From Deltaproteobacteria bacterium (GTDB taxonomy: Bacteria; Desulfobacterota; JAENJC01), in the NCBI GenBank assembly GCA_016208525.1, contig JACQYJ010000057.1:1-10661 (forward strand): a DNA stretch of 10,661 bases. The letters are read 5' to 3'. Of this stretch, positions 1 to 6,448 are shown piece after piece; the first letter of the stretch is position 1; every line of letters starts with the position of its first letter. The translations under genes and the position numbers were made by a program. The notes below the pieces were generated by a model that searched no databases, was not told the DNA's origin, and worked only from the letters and a program-made list of their open reading frames with translations.

Positions 1-52
1 TCAAAAGAATAATTGTTTCACCCAAAAGGTGATTCGATTATTTTTGACGAAG

Positions 53-171
53 TCGTAAAAAGTCACAAATCACCCTTCGACAAGCTCAGGGCGAACGGTG
101 GTCAGGTTGAAATCATTGACTTTATTCCGTTCGTGGTGAGCCTGTCGAACCACAGAAAAGACTTTTTACGA
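53..171. repeat. Nested hyphenated inverted repeat upstream of the pal-like gene
   Basis: Two arm pairs are nested around one centre. The outer arms, 53-64 and 160-171, are perfect 12-base reverse complements (tcgtaaaaagtc / gactttttacga). The inner arms, 76-98 and 127-149, are 23 bases each and match at 19 of 23 positions when one is reverse-complemented; the core begins ttcgacaagctca. Such arms resemble dispersed intergenic palindromes of environmental bacterial genomes (from memory, not searched). No convincing protein is encoded in 1-251: the open frame at 13-255 runs straight through the repeat and has no Shine-Dalgarno. The element could fold as a hairpin in RNA, but there is no U-tract that would make it a standard terminator. 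Confidence 0.75.
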
Positions 172-180
172 GACCATCAA

Positions 181-208
181 CTTTGCGTTCTTGGCGAGCT
201 TTGCGAGA
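181..208. repeat. Half-copy of a cgcaaag-type dispersed repeat
   Basis: This stretch ends in gcgagctttgcgaga (194-208), a 15-base string found identically at 5710-5724 in the spacer before the membrane-protein gene. A related form lies at 10304-10330. Here only one arm is present, so it looks like a remnant or half-unit. It lies about 33 bases upstream of the Shine-Dalgarno of the lipoprotein gene. Confidence 0.55.
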
Positions 209-251
209 AATTAGATTTTTTCGGTAGATCAATTACTCATGGAGGAAACCG

Positions 252-863
252 ATGAAAAGATTTCTAAGTCTTACTGCATTTTTAATGATTGTCATATTTG
301 TGACAGGATGTCCAAAGAAACCAACCATTGTAAAAGAGGAGGCAAAAGCGCCGGTCGTTGACACAAAGGGCCAGGAGGAAATGGCAAGAAAGGAAGCGGA
401 GGAGAGGGCAAGAGCAGAGGGTAAGGCAAAGGCCGAGGCTGAGACAATGGCCAGGAAAGAGGCCGAAGAGAGGGCAAAAAGGGAGGCTGAGGAGAAGGCA
501 AGGGCCGAGGCTGAAAAGGCAAAGACATTTATGGCGGAAGACATCCACTTCGATTTTGACATGTATGAGATCAAGGGAAACGATAAAGAGATATTAAGCG
601 CCCTGGCCGAATTTCTCTTAAAGAACAAGGATGCCGGCTTGCTCTTAGAAGGTCATGCCGATGACAGAGGGAATAGCGCTTACAACCTGGCCCTTGGAGA
701 GAGGAGGGCTCAAAGCGCCAGGGAGTATCTGGTGACTCTCGGTGTCAGCGCTGCAAGGATTTCCACAATCAGTTATGGACAGGAAAAACCTGTATGCAGC
801 GAGCCCAACGAAGACTGCTGGTGGAAGAACAGAAGGGCGCACTTCTCTATGCAATGGAGATAG
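252..863 (+). CDS. Pal/OmpA-family peptidoglycan-associated lipoprotein
   Basis: A 203-residue outer-membrane lipoprotein that probably ties the outer membrane to peptidoglycan. Residues 1-20 form a lipoprotein signal with lipobox VTGC, so Cys20 would be the lipidated N-terminus. Residues about 41-92 are an Ala/Glu/Lys/Arg-rich helix made of degenerate repeats of the type ARKEAEERA, likely a rigid or coiled-coil spacer. Residues about 95-203 are an OmpA C-terminal domain: LEGHADDRGNSAYNLALGER (132-151) and RRAHF near the end match the peptidoglycan-binding loops of Pal. The start is set by GGAGG at 241-245, six bases before the ATG. The usual Pal partners (tolB and the ybgF/cpoB gene) are not beside it, so it may be a Pal paralogue rather than the Tol-system pal itself. 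Two cysteines flank a late insertion (CSEPNEDC, 182-189) and could form a disulfide. Confidence 0.9.
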   Translation: MKRFLSLTAFLMIVIFVTGCPKKPTIVKEEAKAPVVDTKGQEEMARKEAEERARAEGKAKAEAETMARKEAEERAKREAEEKARAEAEKAKTFMAEDIHFDFDMYEIKGNDKEILSALAEFLLKNKDAGLLLEGHADDRGNSAYNLALGERRAQSAREYLVTLGVSAARISTISYGQEKPVCSEPNEDCWWKNRRAHFSMQWR

Positions 864-928
864 CATAGTTACAGGACGCCACTCTTTAGGGGGTCATCCT
901 GGCCCATTTAACAGTTATACCTAAAAAC

Positions 929-1131
929 TGCAAACCACAGAGACCACAGAGAAATTTTTTGAGTATAAAAACCTTTTAAAACCCTTTCTTCTCTGTGTTC
1001 TCATGCTTTAGATTTAAAAATTACCGGGCTTTTAAAAAGTCACCTTTTGAGTGCATGGAGAAAAGATTTAAAAGAAGGTTTTTCTTTTGGTATTAAAGGG
1101 TTTCCTCCGTGTGCTCTGTGGTTCAATTGCA
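929..1131. repeat. Long hyphenated inverted repeat in the pal-otsA spacer
   Basis: The 375-base spacer 864-1238 holds no sizeable gene. Its left arm starts tgcaaaccacagagaccaca (929-948) and its right arm (1101-1131) reads, on the opposite strand, tgcaattgaaccacagagca onward. Both share accacagag followed by a second, degraded copy of the same word. A further ctctgtgttctc lies inside at 991-1002. The interior is AT-rich with oligo-A and oligo-T runs. It resembles a dispersed ccacagag palindrome family (from memory). I see no clear promoter for the downstream operon, although one would be expected here. Confidence 0.6.
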
Positions 1132-1154
1132 GGATTTAGGAGGTAAGTAATCAA

Positions 1155-1229
1155 ATGTCTGAAAACCTCGCGTCAATAATACCGTCAAATATCGTGGCAA
1201 CCAAAGACAAGGGGAGGCTGGATCGATAA
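1155..1229 (+). CDS. Possible 24-codon upstream ORF (leader peptide) before otsA
   Basis: A short open frame, MSENLASIIPSNIVATKDKG followed by RLDR and TAA, begins 11 bases after a perfect AGGAGG (1138-1143). This is the strongest ribosome site in the spacer. The otsA ATG comes 9 bases after its stop codon and has only a weak Shine-Dalgarno of its own, so translation of the small frame could feed ribosomes into otsA. It shows no runs of a regulatory amino acid and no recognised homology. It could equally be the relic of a longer gene or a chance frame behind a good ribosome site. Confidence 0.4.
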   Translation: MSENLASIIPSNIVATKDKGRLDR

Positions 1230-1238
1230 GAGTGACTT

Positions 1239-2663
1239 ATGGACACAATAAACAAGATCGGAAATTTGAATGATAGACTCATCATTGTATCAAACAGAGA
1301 ACCCTATGTAAGGCGGAAGGGAAAGCTGGAAAAGACCGCCGGAGGCCTCGTCTCTGCCCTTGACCCGATTATGCAGAAGAACGGAGGGATATGGATTGCG
1401 GCAGGGGAGAAAGAAGGCGGAGCCGGCAGCCATTCCGTGATGATGGTCCCTCCTGACAGCCCGTCTTATTGTCAGAAAAGCATATTGCTGTCGCCCTGGG
1501 AGGAGGACAACTATTACAACGGCTATTCAAACAGGTTCCTCTGGCCCCTTTGCCACATGACACTGGACAGGGTATATCTCAGGAGATCCTACTGGAATGC
1601 ATACAAAAGGGTAAACAACCTTTTTGCCCGGGCGGTCCTGGAAGAGAGCGAAGACAGGGACGTGGTCTGGCTCCAGGATTATCACCTCGCCTTATGCGCC
1701 GGATATATAAAAGAAGTGAAGCCAAAATCGTCGGTGTTACAGTTCTGGCACATACCCTGGCCTCCCTATGACATTTTCAGGATATGCCCCCAAAGAAGGG
1801 AGATACTGGAAGGCCTCCTGTCAAACGACCTCCTCGGATTTCAACTGGACACCTTCTGCAAAAACTTTATGACCAGCGTAGAAAGGGAGCTGGATGCGGG
1901 GATAGACTATAAGGAAGGATACGTCCATTACAGGGGGCATACCACAAAGATCAAGGCGTTTCCTATCAGCGTTGACTTCTCATGGTTTACAGATAAGGCT
2001 TCGACAAAAAAGGCAAGGTCTGCATGGATACGGTTCAGGAACAGGCTGAATCTTCTTCCCGAAGGACTTGTAGGTGTGGGTGTTGACAGGCTGGAATACA
2101 CGAAGGGGCTGATAAAGAGGCTGGAGACATTAGACCTCTTCTTCTCCAAGTATCCAAGGTACAGGGGAATATTTACATTTGTCCAGGTGGCGGCGCCGAC
2201 AAGGAGGGTGGAACCCTATCTTAGTTATAAGGCAAGAGTGGAAAACATGGTGGCTTCGATAAATGCAAAATACAGGGATGATGGATGGGAACCCATTCGA
2301 TACATAGACTATAAACTGAACCATGATGAGTTGGCTGCCATTTACATGGGTGCGGACCTGGCAATAATAAGTTCTGTCTATGACGGGATGAACCTTGTTG
2401 CAAAGGAATACGTTGCGTCACAGGTTGATGAAAAAGGGGTCCTCCTTCTGAGTGAATTCGCCGGCGCAGCAGACGGGATACCTGGCGCAGTCCTCATAAA
2501 CCCATACGACACGGAAGGTTTTGCAGACGCCATAAAAGATGCCCTCCAGATGCCTGCTTCAGAAAAGAGGAAGTTTATGGGGGCATCGAGGTCTTACATC
2601 AAAGAAAACGACATATTCAAGTGGGTAGGTGATATACTGGTCGAGGTTGAAAAGATCAGGTGA
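1239..2663 (+). CDS. otsA: Trehalose-6-phosphate synthase (GT20)
   Basis: Transfers glucose from a nucleotide sugar to glucose-6-phosphate to make trehalose-6-phosphate, in the cytoplasm. At 474 residues it has normal GT20 length. Visible family motifs in order: IIVSNREPY (15-23), AGGL (34-37), YNGYSNRFLWPL (93-104), QDYHL (146-150), HIPWPP (171-176), GVDRLEYTKG (281-290), and YDGMNLVAKEY with LSEFAGAA (381-411). Asp147, His171, Arg284 and Lys289 occupy the places of the substrate-binding residues known from E. coli OtsA; Gln146 stands where E. coli has His. The ATG at 1239 is the first possible start, since an in-frame TGA lies at 1233. Its ribosome site is weak, so coupling to the small upstream frame is possible. 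It overlaps otsB, which supports the trehalose assignment. A glucosylglycerol-phosphate synthase, also GT20, is a less likely alternative. Confidence 0.92.
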   Translation: MDTINKIGNLNDRLIIVSNREPYVRRKGKLEKTAGGLVSALDPIMQKNGGIWIAAGEKEGGAGSHSVMMVPPDSPSYCQKSILLSPWEEDNYYNGYSNRFLWPLCHMTLDRVYLRRSYWNAYKRVNNLFARAVLEESEDRDVVWLQDYHLALCAGYIKEVKPKSSVLQFWHIPWPPYDIFRICPQRREILEGLLSNDLLGFQLDTFCKNFMTSVERELDAGIDYKEGYVHYRGHTTKIKAFPISVDFSWFTDKASTKKARSAWIRFRNRLNLLPEGLVGVGVDRLEYTKGLIKRLETLDLFFSKYPRYRGIFTFVQVAAPTRRVEPYLSYKARVENMVASINAKYRDDGWEPIRYIDYKLNHDELAAIYMGADLAIISSVYDGMNLVAKEYVASQVDEKGVLLLSEFAGAADGIPGAVLINPYDTEGFADAIKDALQMPASEKRKFMGASRSYIKENDIFKWVGDILVEVEKIR

Positions 2664-3445
2664 ATGATTACTTATTCCGTCGCTTGGACTATATAAAAAA
2701 TCGGATAACGGGGAAGAGAATATCCCTCTTTCTCGATTTTGACGGGACCCTGACGCCTATCGTAAGCAGGCCAGAAAAGGCATTTCTTTCATATCAAATG
2801 AAAGAAATAGTCCGAAGGCTGTGCAACATTTGCAAAGTTGCCATAGTCAGTGGAAGGGAAATAGGAGATATTAAAGAGAGGGTAGGTATCCCTGAATGCA
2901 TCTATGTCGGGAACCACGGCCTGGAGGTCGAAGGGAACGGCCTTTCATTTAAGGTAGAAGGCGCGGTTGAGTCAAGGGGTGAGTTAGAGAAGTTTCTAAG
3001 AGAGATCAGGGAGGCTGTCCGGGAGGGAAACATAAGGGGCGCCGTCCTTGAAGATAAGAAGCTTACGGCAAGCCTCCACTACAGGCTCATGGACAAAATA
3101 GACATTGAGGCGTTCCTTTCACTAATAAGGTCTGCTCTCAAACCTTATTTGGAGAAAGGCCTCTTTCGGATCGTTGAGGGGAAGAAGGTGGTAGAGGTAA
3201 GACCCAATGTCGGGTGGGACAAGGGTAAGGCAGGTCAGTGGCTCATGATGCAGGAGGGGTTCAAGGAAAGCATCCCGGTTTACATAGGTGACGATGAAAC
3301 AGACAGGGACGCCTTCAGGGCGATAAAGGGTCAGGGGGTATCTTTAGCTGTCGGCCCTATGCTTGAAGGTGCGGAGTTTCATCTCAGAGGTCAGGGAGAA
3401 GTGGAAAAGCTTCTCAGGTGGATGATGTCGCTTCTGAGCAAATAA
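2660..3445 (+). CDS. otsB: Trehalose-6-phosphate phosphatase (HAD superfamily)
   Basis: Dephosphorylates trehalose-6-phosphate to trehalose in the second step of the OtsAB pathway. The 261-residue protein carries the HAD nucleophile motif DFDGTLTP (26-33, Asp26 nucleophile, Asp28 acid/base), SGRE (64-67), GNHGLE (84-89), the VEVRPNVGWDKGKA segment (178-191) and the acidic motif GDDETDRDAF (210-219), all typical of TPP cap/core architecture. The start is GTG at 2660, overlapping the otsA stop in a GTGA arrangement, which implies translational coupling. The nearby ATG at 2664 is out of frame. No separate glucosyl-3-phosphoglycerate phosphatase is visible in the window, so this HAD enzyme could conceivably also act on that product; this is speculation. 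Confidence 0.92.
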   Translation: MNDYLFRRLDYIKNRITGKRISLFLDFDGTLTPIVSRPEKAFLSYQMKEIVRRLCNICKVAIVSGREIGDIKERVGIPECIYVGNHGLEVEGNGLSFKVEGAVESRGELEKFLREIREAVREGNIRGAVLEDKKLTASLHYRLMDKIDIEAFLSLIRSALKPYLEKGLFRIVEGKKVVEVRPNVGWDKGKAGQWLMMQEGFKESIPVYIGDDETDRDAFRAIKGQGVSLAVGPMLEGAEFHLRGQGEVEKLLRWMMSLLSK

Positions 3446-3454
3446 CCAAAAAAT

Positions 3455-3463
3455 GGGGGGGGG
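3455..3463 (+). promoter_or_regulatory. G9 homopolymer acting as part of the ribosome site of the glycerate kinase frame
   Basis: Nine consecutive G residues end 5 bases before the ATG at 3469, where a Shine-Dalgarno would sit; no ordinary AGGAGG is present. A tract of this length is prone to slippage during replication and to sequencing error. A length change would alter spacer or SD strength without touching the reading frame. Confidence 0.45.
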
Positions 3464-3468
3464 AACCA

Positions 3469-3978
3469 ATGTCCCTTATCAAACAGCAGTTGGTTGACAT
3501 CTTTAATTCTGCACTGTCTGCGGCAGACCCCTATAATGCCGTTAAGAGGACGATCAAGGTCACAGATAATAGATTGAGGGTCAATGATTCAGTCTATGAT
3601 TTAAAAGAGTTCAGCAGGGTCATTGTGATTGGCGCAGGAAAAGGAACCGCCCCAATGGCCAAAGCGGTGGAAGAACTCCTCGGAGAAAGGATTGATGAAG
3701 GGGTTATAATCGTAAAACACGGTCACACACGTCCCCTCGTAAAGATACGGCAGATAGCGGCCTCCCATCCGCTTCCCGATGAGGCAGGCGTGAAAGGGAC
3801 GGAAGAAATCATTGAGACTCTGAAAGATGCCGATGAAAAGACTCTTGTTATCTGCCTTCTTTCAGGCGGAGGCTCTGCCCTTCTTGTCTCCCCTGCGGAA
3901 GGGATATCTCTTAAAGACAAGCAGTCATTGCCTCCGGTCCGACTGTTCCTGACCGCTCGACATTCATGGATACTGTAA
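3469..3978 (+). pseudogene. Glycerate 2-kinase (GckA/MOFRL family), N-terminal part, frameshifted
   Basis: Intact members of this family (about 420-450 residues) phosphorylate D-glycerate to 2-phosphoglycerate. Residues 1-152 match well: VIGAGKGTAPMA (53-64, with the catalytic-type Lys58), ASHPLPDEAG (98-107), LLSGGGSALL (130-139) and GISLKDKQ (145-152). After about base 3924 this frame becomes unrelated and stops at 3979. The homology resumes in another frame at VIASGPTVPDRSTF (from 3924), directly before the ATG at 3966. About 50-60 residues normally lying between these points are absent, including the conserved segment around the INxVRKHLSxIKGG motif. The ATG at 3469 is chosen because upstream in-frame codons lie inside otsB and the conserved N-terminus begins here; it starts 23 bases after otsB. 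This is either a real deletion with frameshift or an assembly fault. Confidence 0.8.
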
Positions 3979-5645
3979 AGGTTATCGAAAAATATAATCT
4001 CGTGAAAAAACTTCCTGACAATGTATTATCCATGCTGTTAGACGGGATAGCAGGCAAGCTGCCTGATACGCCAAAGGCGGGTGAAAACTGTTTTAAGAAA
4101 GGTTCGGTTGTTATTGTAGGAAGCGTCAGGCAGGCCCTCAATGCTGCAAGCAATGAGGCGGAAAAGACGGGATTTGACATTGAGTTTGTAACGGATAAAC
4201 TTCAGGGAGAAGCAAGGGAGGCTGCGAAATATCTGGCTGATTTAGCAAAGATTGTAAGGAGGTCCAGGAAGGGCGGAAAACCTATGTGTCTTCTCTCCGG
4301 GGGAGAGACCGCGGTTACTGTCAAAGGAAGCGGAAAAGGGGGAAGGAATCAGGAGTTAGCCCTTGCATTCGCGCTGGAGATAGAGGGAGTTGGCGGAATA
4401 ACGATGCTTTCTGCTGGCACCGACGGGACTGATGGCCCAACCGATGCGGCAGGGGCGATAGTTAATGGTAATACATCGGGAAAGGCAAAGGAATTCGGCC
4501 TTGATCCAGCGGCCTACCTTATGAATAACGACTCTTATAATTTCTTTAAAAAACTCGACTATCATACAGGACTTAGTACTATGGACGGGACTGCCGACGT
4601 GATAAGAGACACGGTGGTAGACCATAAGGCATACCTCTTGAGCCACCCGCTATCGCCTGTTCACAGGATTTCTACCCCATATTATGGAATACCGGGCAAA
4701 GGGAGCGCCATAAGGACTGTATTCCAGATGGCAGTTGACATGGGTGCAAGTGCGTGCGCCATTGTGGATTCGGACCTGAGGAGCATTACCCCGGAGTGGA
4801 TAGAGCTTCTCATCTCTCCGGTTCTTAAGGAGGGTAACGACTTTGTTGCCCCGCTTTACGACAGGCACAAGTTCGACGGGACAATCACGAACTCCATTGT
4901 TTACCCCTTGACCAGGGCTTTTTATGGAAAGAGGATAAGGCAGCCTATAGGCGGGGAGTTCGGGTTTTCCGGGAATATGGCGGAGTTCTACCTGAAACAG
5001 GACGTATGGGGGTCGGATGTGGCGCGCTTCGGGATAGATATATGGATGACCACCGAGGCCATAGCCAATGATTTCAGGGTATGCCAGGCATTCCTCGGCG
5101 CGAAGATACATGACCCCAAGGACCCTGGTTCTGATCTGAGCGAGATGCTTGTCCAGGTGGTCAGCTCTCTATTCGACCTGACTGAGAAACATTCAGACCT
5201 ATGGAAGGAGGTCAAAGGCTCTATAGATGTTCCCACATTCGGGTTCAGGTATCATGTGGGGCTTGAACACGTGAAGGTAGACGTGGGAAGGATGCTGGGT
5301 ATATTCAGGGAAGGCCTTAATAACCTGGACAAGATATGGCTGGATGTCATAGGAGCCGGTGATTTTGGCGAGGTTAAGGCCCTTGGGACTTTGTCTGACA
5401 AAGAGTTCCTGTTTCCACCAAAGCTATGGCCAAGGATCATATACGACTATGCCATAGCTTATCACAAGAAGAGGCTCCCTCCTCAGCACCTGATAAAGTC
5501 CCTGGTCCCCCTCTACCTCGGTAAGACCGCCTCTTTCGTCATGGAAGTAACGGAAATGGACCAGGGCGGGGCGGAGGCCGAGATAGAAAAGCTCTGCATG
5601 GAGTTTGAGGAGAACAAGGAGTACCTGGTAAAAAGCTGGAAGTAA
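3966..5645 (+). CDS. Chimeric ORF: glycerate kinase C-terminal (MOFRL) part fused to a GT81-like glucosylglycerate-synthase-type glycosyltransferase
   Basis: The frame is open back to 3915, and residues preceding Met1 (VIASGPTVPDRSTF) are already glycerate kinase, so Met1 is probably an internal methionine. Residues 1-200 are the kinase C-terminal half with the MOFRL domain: LSGGETAVTVKGSGKGGRNQ (110-129, Arg127 catalytic-type) and AGTDGTDGPTDAAGAI (150-165). The family ending of the type TGPTGTNVMD is missing. From about residue 204 the sequence is a GT-A glycosyltransferase: STMDGTADVIRDT, GIPGKGSA (241-248), metal-binding DSDLRSI (268-274), RQPIGGEFGFSG (325-336), FGIDIWMT (355-362) and AKIHD (379-383). 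This most resembles glucosylglycerate synthase, which joins NDP-glucose to D-glycerate. The glycosyltransferase lacks roughly 50-60 N-terminal residues that normally bind the nucleotide, so the product is probably inactive unless the junction is an assembly artefact. Domain identities are firm; the exact acceptor and sugar are inferred. Confidence 0.75.
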   Translation: MDTVKVIEKYNLVKKLPDNVLSMLLDGIAGKLPDTPKAGENCFKKGSVVIVGSVRQALNAASNEAEKTGFDIEFVTDKLQGEAREAAKYLADLAKIVRRSRKGGKPMCLLSGGETAVTVKGSGKGGRNQELALAFALEIEGVGGITMLSAGTDGTDGPTDAAGAIVNGNTSGKAKEFGLDPAAYLMNNDSYNFFKKLDYHTGLSTMDGTADVIRDTVVDHKAYLLSHPLSPVHRISTPYYGIPGKGSAIRTVFQMAVDMGASACAIVDSDLRSITPEWIELLISPVLKEGNDFVAPLYDRHKFDGTITNSIVYPLTRAFYGKRIRQPIGGEFGFSGNMAEFYLKQDVWGSDVARFGIDIWMTTEAIANDFRVCQAFLGAKIHDPKDPGSDLSEMLVQVVSSLFDLTEKHSDLWKEVKGSIDVPTFGFRYHVGLEHVKVDVGRMLGIFREGLNNLDKIWLDVIGAGDFGEVKALGTLSDKEFLFPPKLWPRIIYDYAIAYHKKRLPPQHLIKSLVPLYLGKTASFVMEVTEMDQGGAEAEIEKLCMEFEENKEYLVKSWK

Positions 5646-5653
5646 AAGACCAT

Positions 5654-5724
5654 CTCTCGCTAAGGCGCTAAGGACGCAAAGAAAAGAAAATATATTCTCT
5701 GCGCTCTTTGCGAGCTTTGCGAGA
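5654..5724. repeat. Imperfect inverted repeat (cgcaaag family) between the glycosyltransferase and the membrane protein
   Basis: The left arm begins tctcgctaaggcgctaagga (5654-5673) and continues cgcaaag. The right arm ends gcgagctttgcgaga (5710-5724). Reverse-complementing the right arm gives tctcgcaaagctcgcaaaga, which aligns to the left arm with a few mismatches and a one-base gap. The AT-rich loop is about 5683-5698. The right arm ends 6 bases before the AGGAGG of the next gene, so a hairpin in the message would sit beside that ribosome site. Confidence 0.65.
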
Positions 5725-5740
5725 TAAAAAGGAGGCACGT

Positions 5741-6439
5741 ATGGAAGGATTTTTAAACCTGATACTCGAACCTATTAAAGAAGTTTACCTTAAGTTCAAG
5801 CTTTTCTTCCCAAGCTTCCTTGCGATGCTGACGATAGTGATCATCGGCATAGCCATCGCATGGGCAGTCAAAAAACTGATGCTCAAGGTATTTAAGGCCG
5901 CAAACTTCGACAGTTGGTGCGACAGAATGGGGTTCACGGCCCTTCTGAGAAAGGCGGACGTATGGGCAAAACCGGGGGATATATCGGGTGTAGTCGTATA
6001 CTGGTTTCTACTGTTTGGATTCCTTATGATAGGCCTGAGCGCCTTGCAGATCCAGGCGATAGACAACCTCGTCTCACAGTTCTTCCTCTATCTTCCCAGG
6101 GCCTTCTCGGCTGTCGTGATACTTCTTATAGGCTATATGGTTGCCGGATTCCTCAGCAGAGCCGTCCTTATTGCGGCCGTAAACAGCGGTTTTCACTATG
6201 CCAAGCTCCTCGCAGAAGCGGTGAAGCTGCTTCTTACGGTACTGATACTCGCCATGGCCCTGGAACAACTTCAGGTTGCTCCGAGCATAGTTCTTGCGGC
6301 ATTTTCAATCATCTTCGGGGGGATTGTCATTGCCCTGGCCATATCATTTGGGGTTGCAGGGATAGAAGGGGCGAGGAAGATGATCCAGGGAGAGACGGAG
6401 GCGAAGAAGGAAGAAAAAGGGGATGTGGAGCACATATAG
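5741..6439 (+). CDS. Multi-pass membrane protein with conserved TM-helix repeats (MscS/CmpX-like)
   Basis: A 232-residue inner-membrane protein with five predicted hydrophobic segments at about residues 22-46, 80-102, 119-147, 155-176 and 182-208, and a short charged C-terminus (EAKKEEKGDVEHI). The repeated pattern LPRAFSAVVILLIGYMVAGF and the last segment, IVIALAISFGVAGIEGARKM, are typical of the 'conserved TM helix' family (Pfam TM_helix, PF05552) found in CmpX and some small-conductance mechanosensitive channels. The canonical MscS beta domain and C-terminal cage are absent. The start at 5741 has GGAGG at 5731-5735, five bases upstream. Its place between two compatible-solute glycosyltransferases suggests a role in osmotic sensing or solute release; that role is inference. 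Confidence 0.75.
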   Translation: MEGFLNLILEPIKEVYLKFKLFFPSFLAMLTIVIIGIAIAWAVKKLMLKVFKAANFDSWCDRMGFTALLRKADVWAKPGDISGVVVYWFLLFGFLMIGLSALQIQAIDNLVSQFFLYLPRAFSAVVILLIGYMVAGFLSRAVLIAAVNSGFHYAKLLAEAVKLLLTVLILAMALEQLQVAPSIVLAAFSIIFGGIVIALAISFGVAGIEGARKMIQGETEAKKEEKGDVEHI

Positions 6440-6448
6440 GAGGTTATC

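Noticed and set aside
13..255. 80-codon open frame at the left end
   Set aside because: It runs through the nested inverted repeat, has no ribosome site, ends at the Shine-Dalgarno of the lipoprotein gene and encodes no recognisable protein.
385..520. Degenerate DNA-level repeats inside the lipoprotein gene
   Set aside because: They are explained by the protein's Ala/Glu/Lys-rich helical linker and not by a separate element.
4650..5111. 153-codon antisense open frame
   Set aside because: It is a shadow of the glycosyltransferase coding frame, with no ribosome site or family features.
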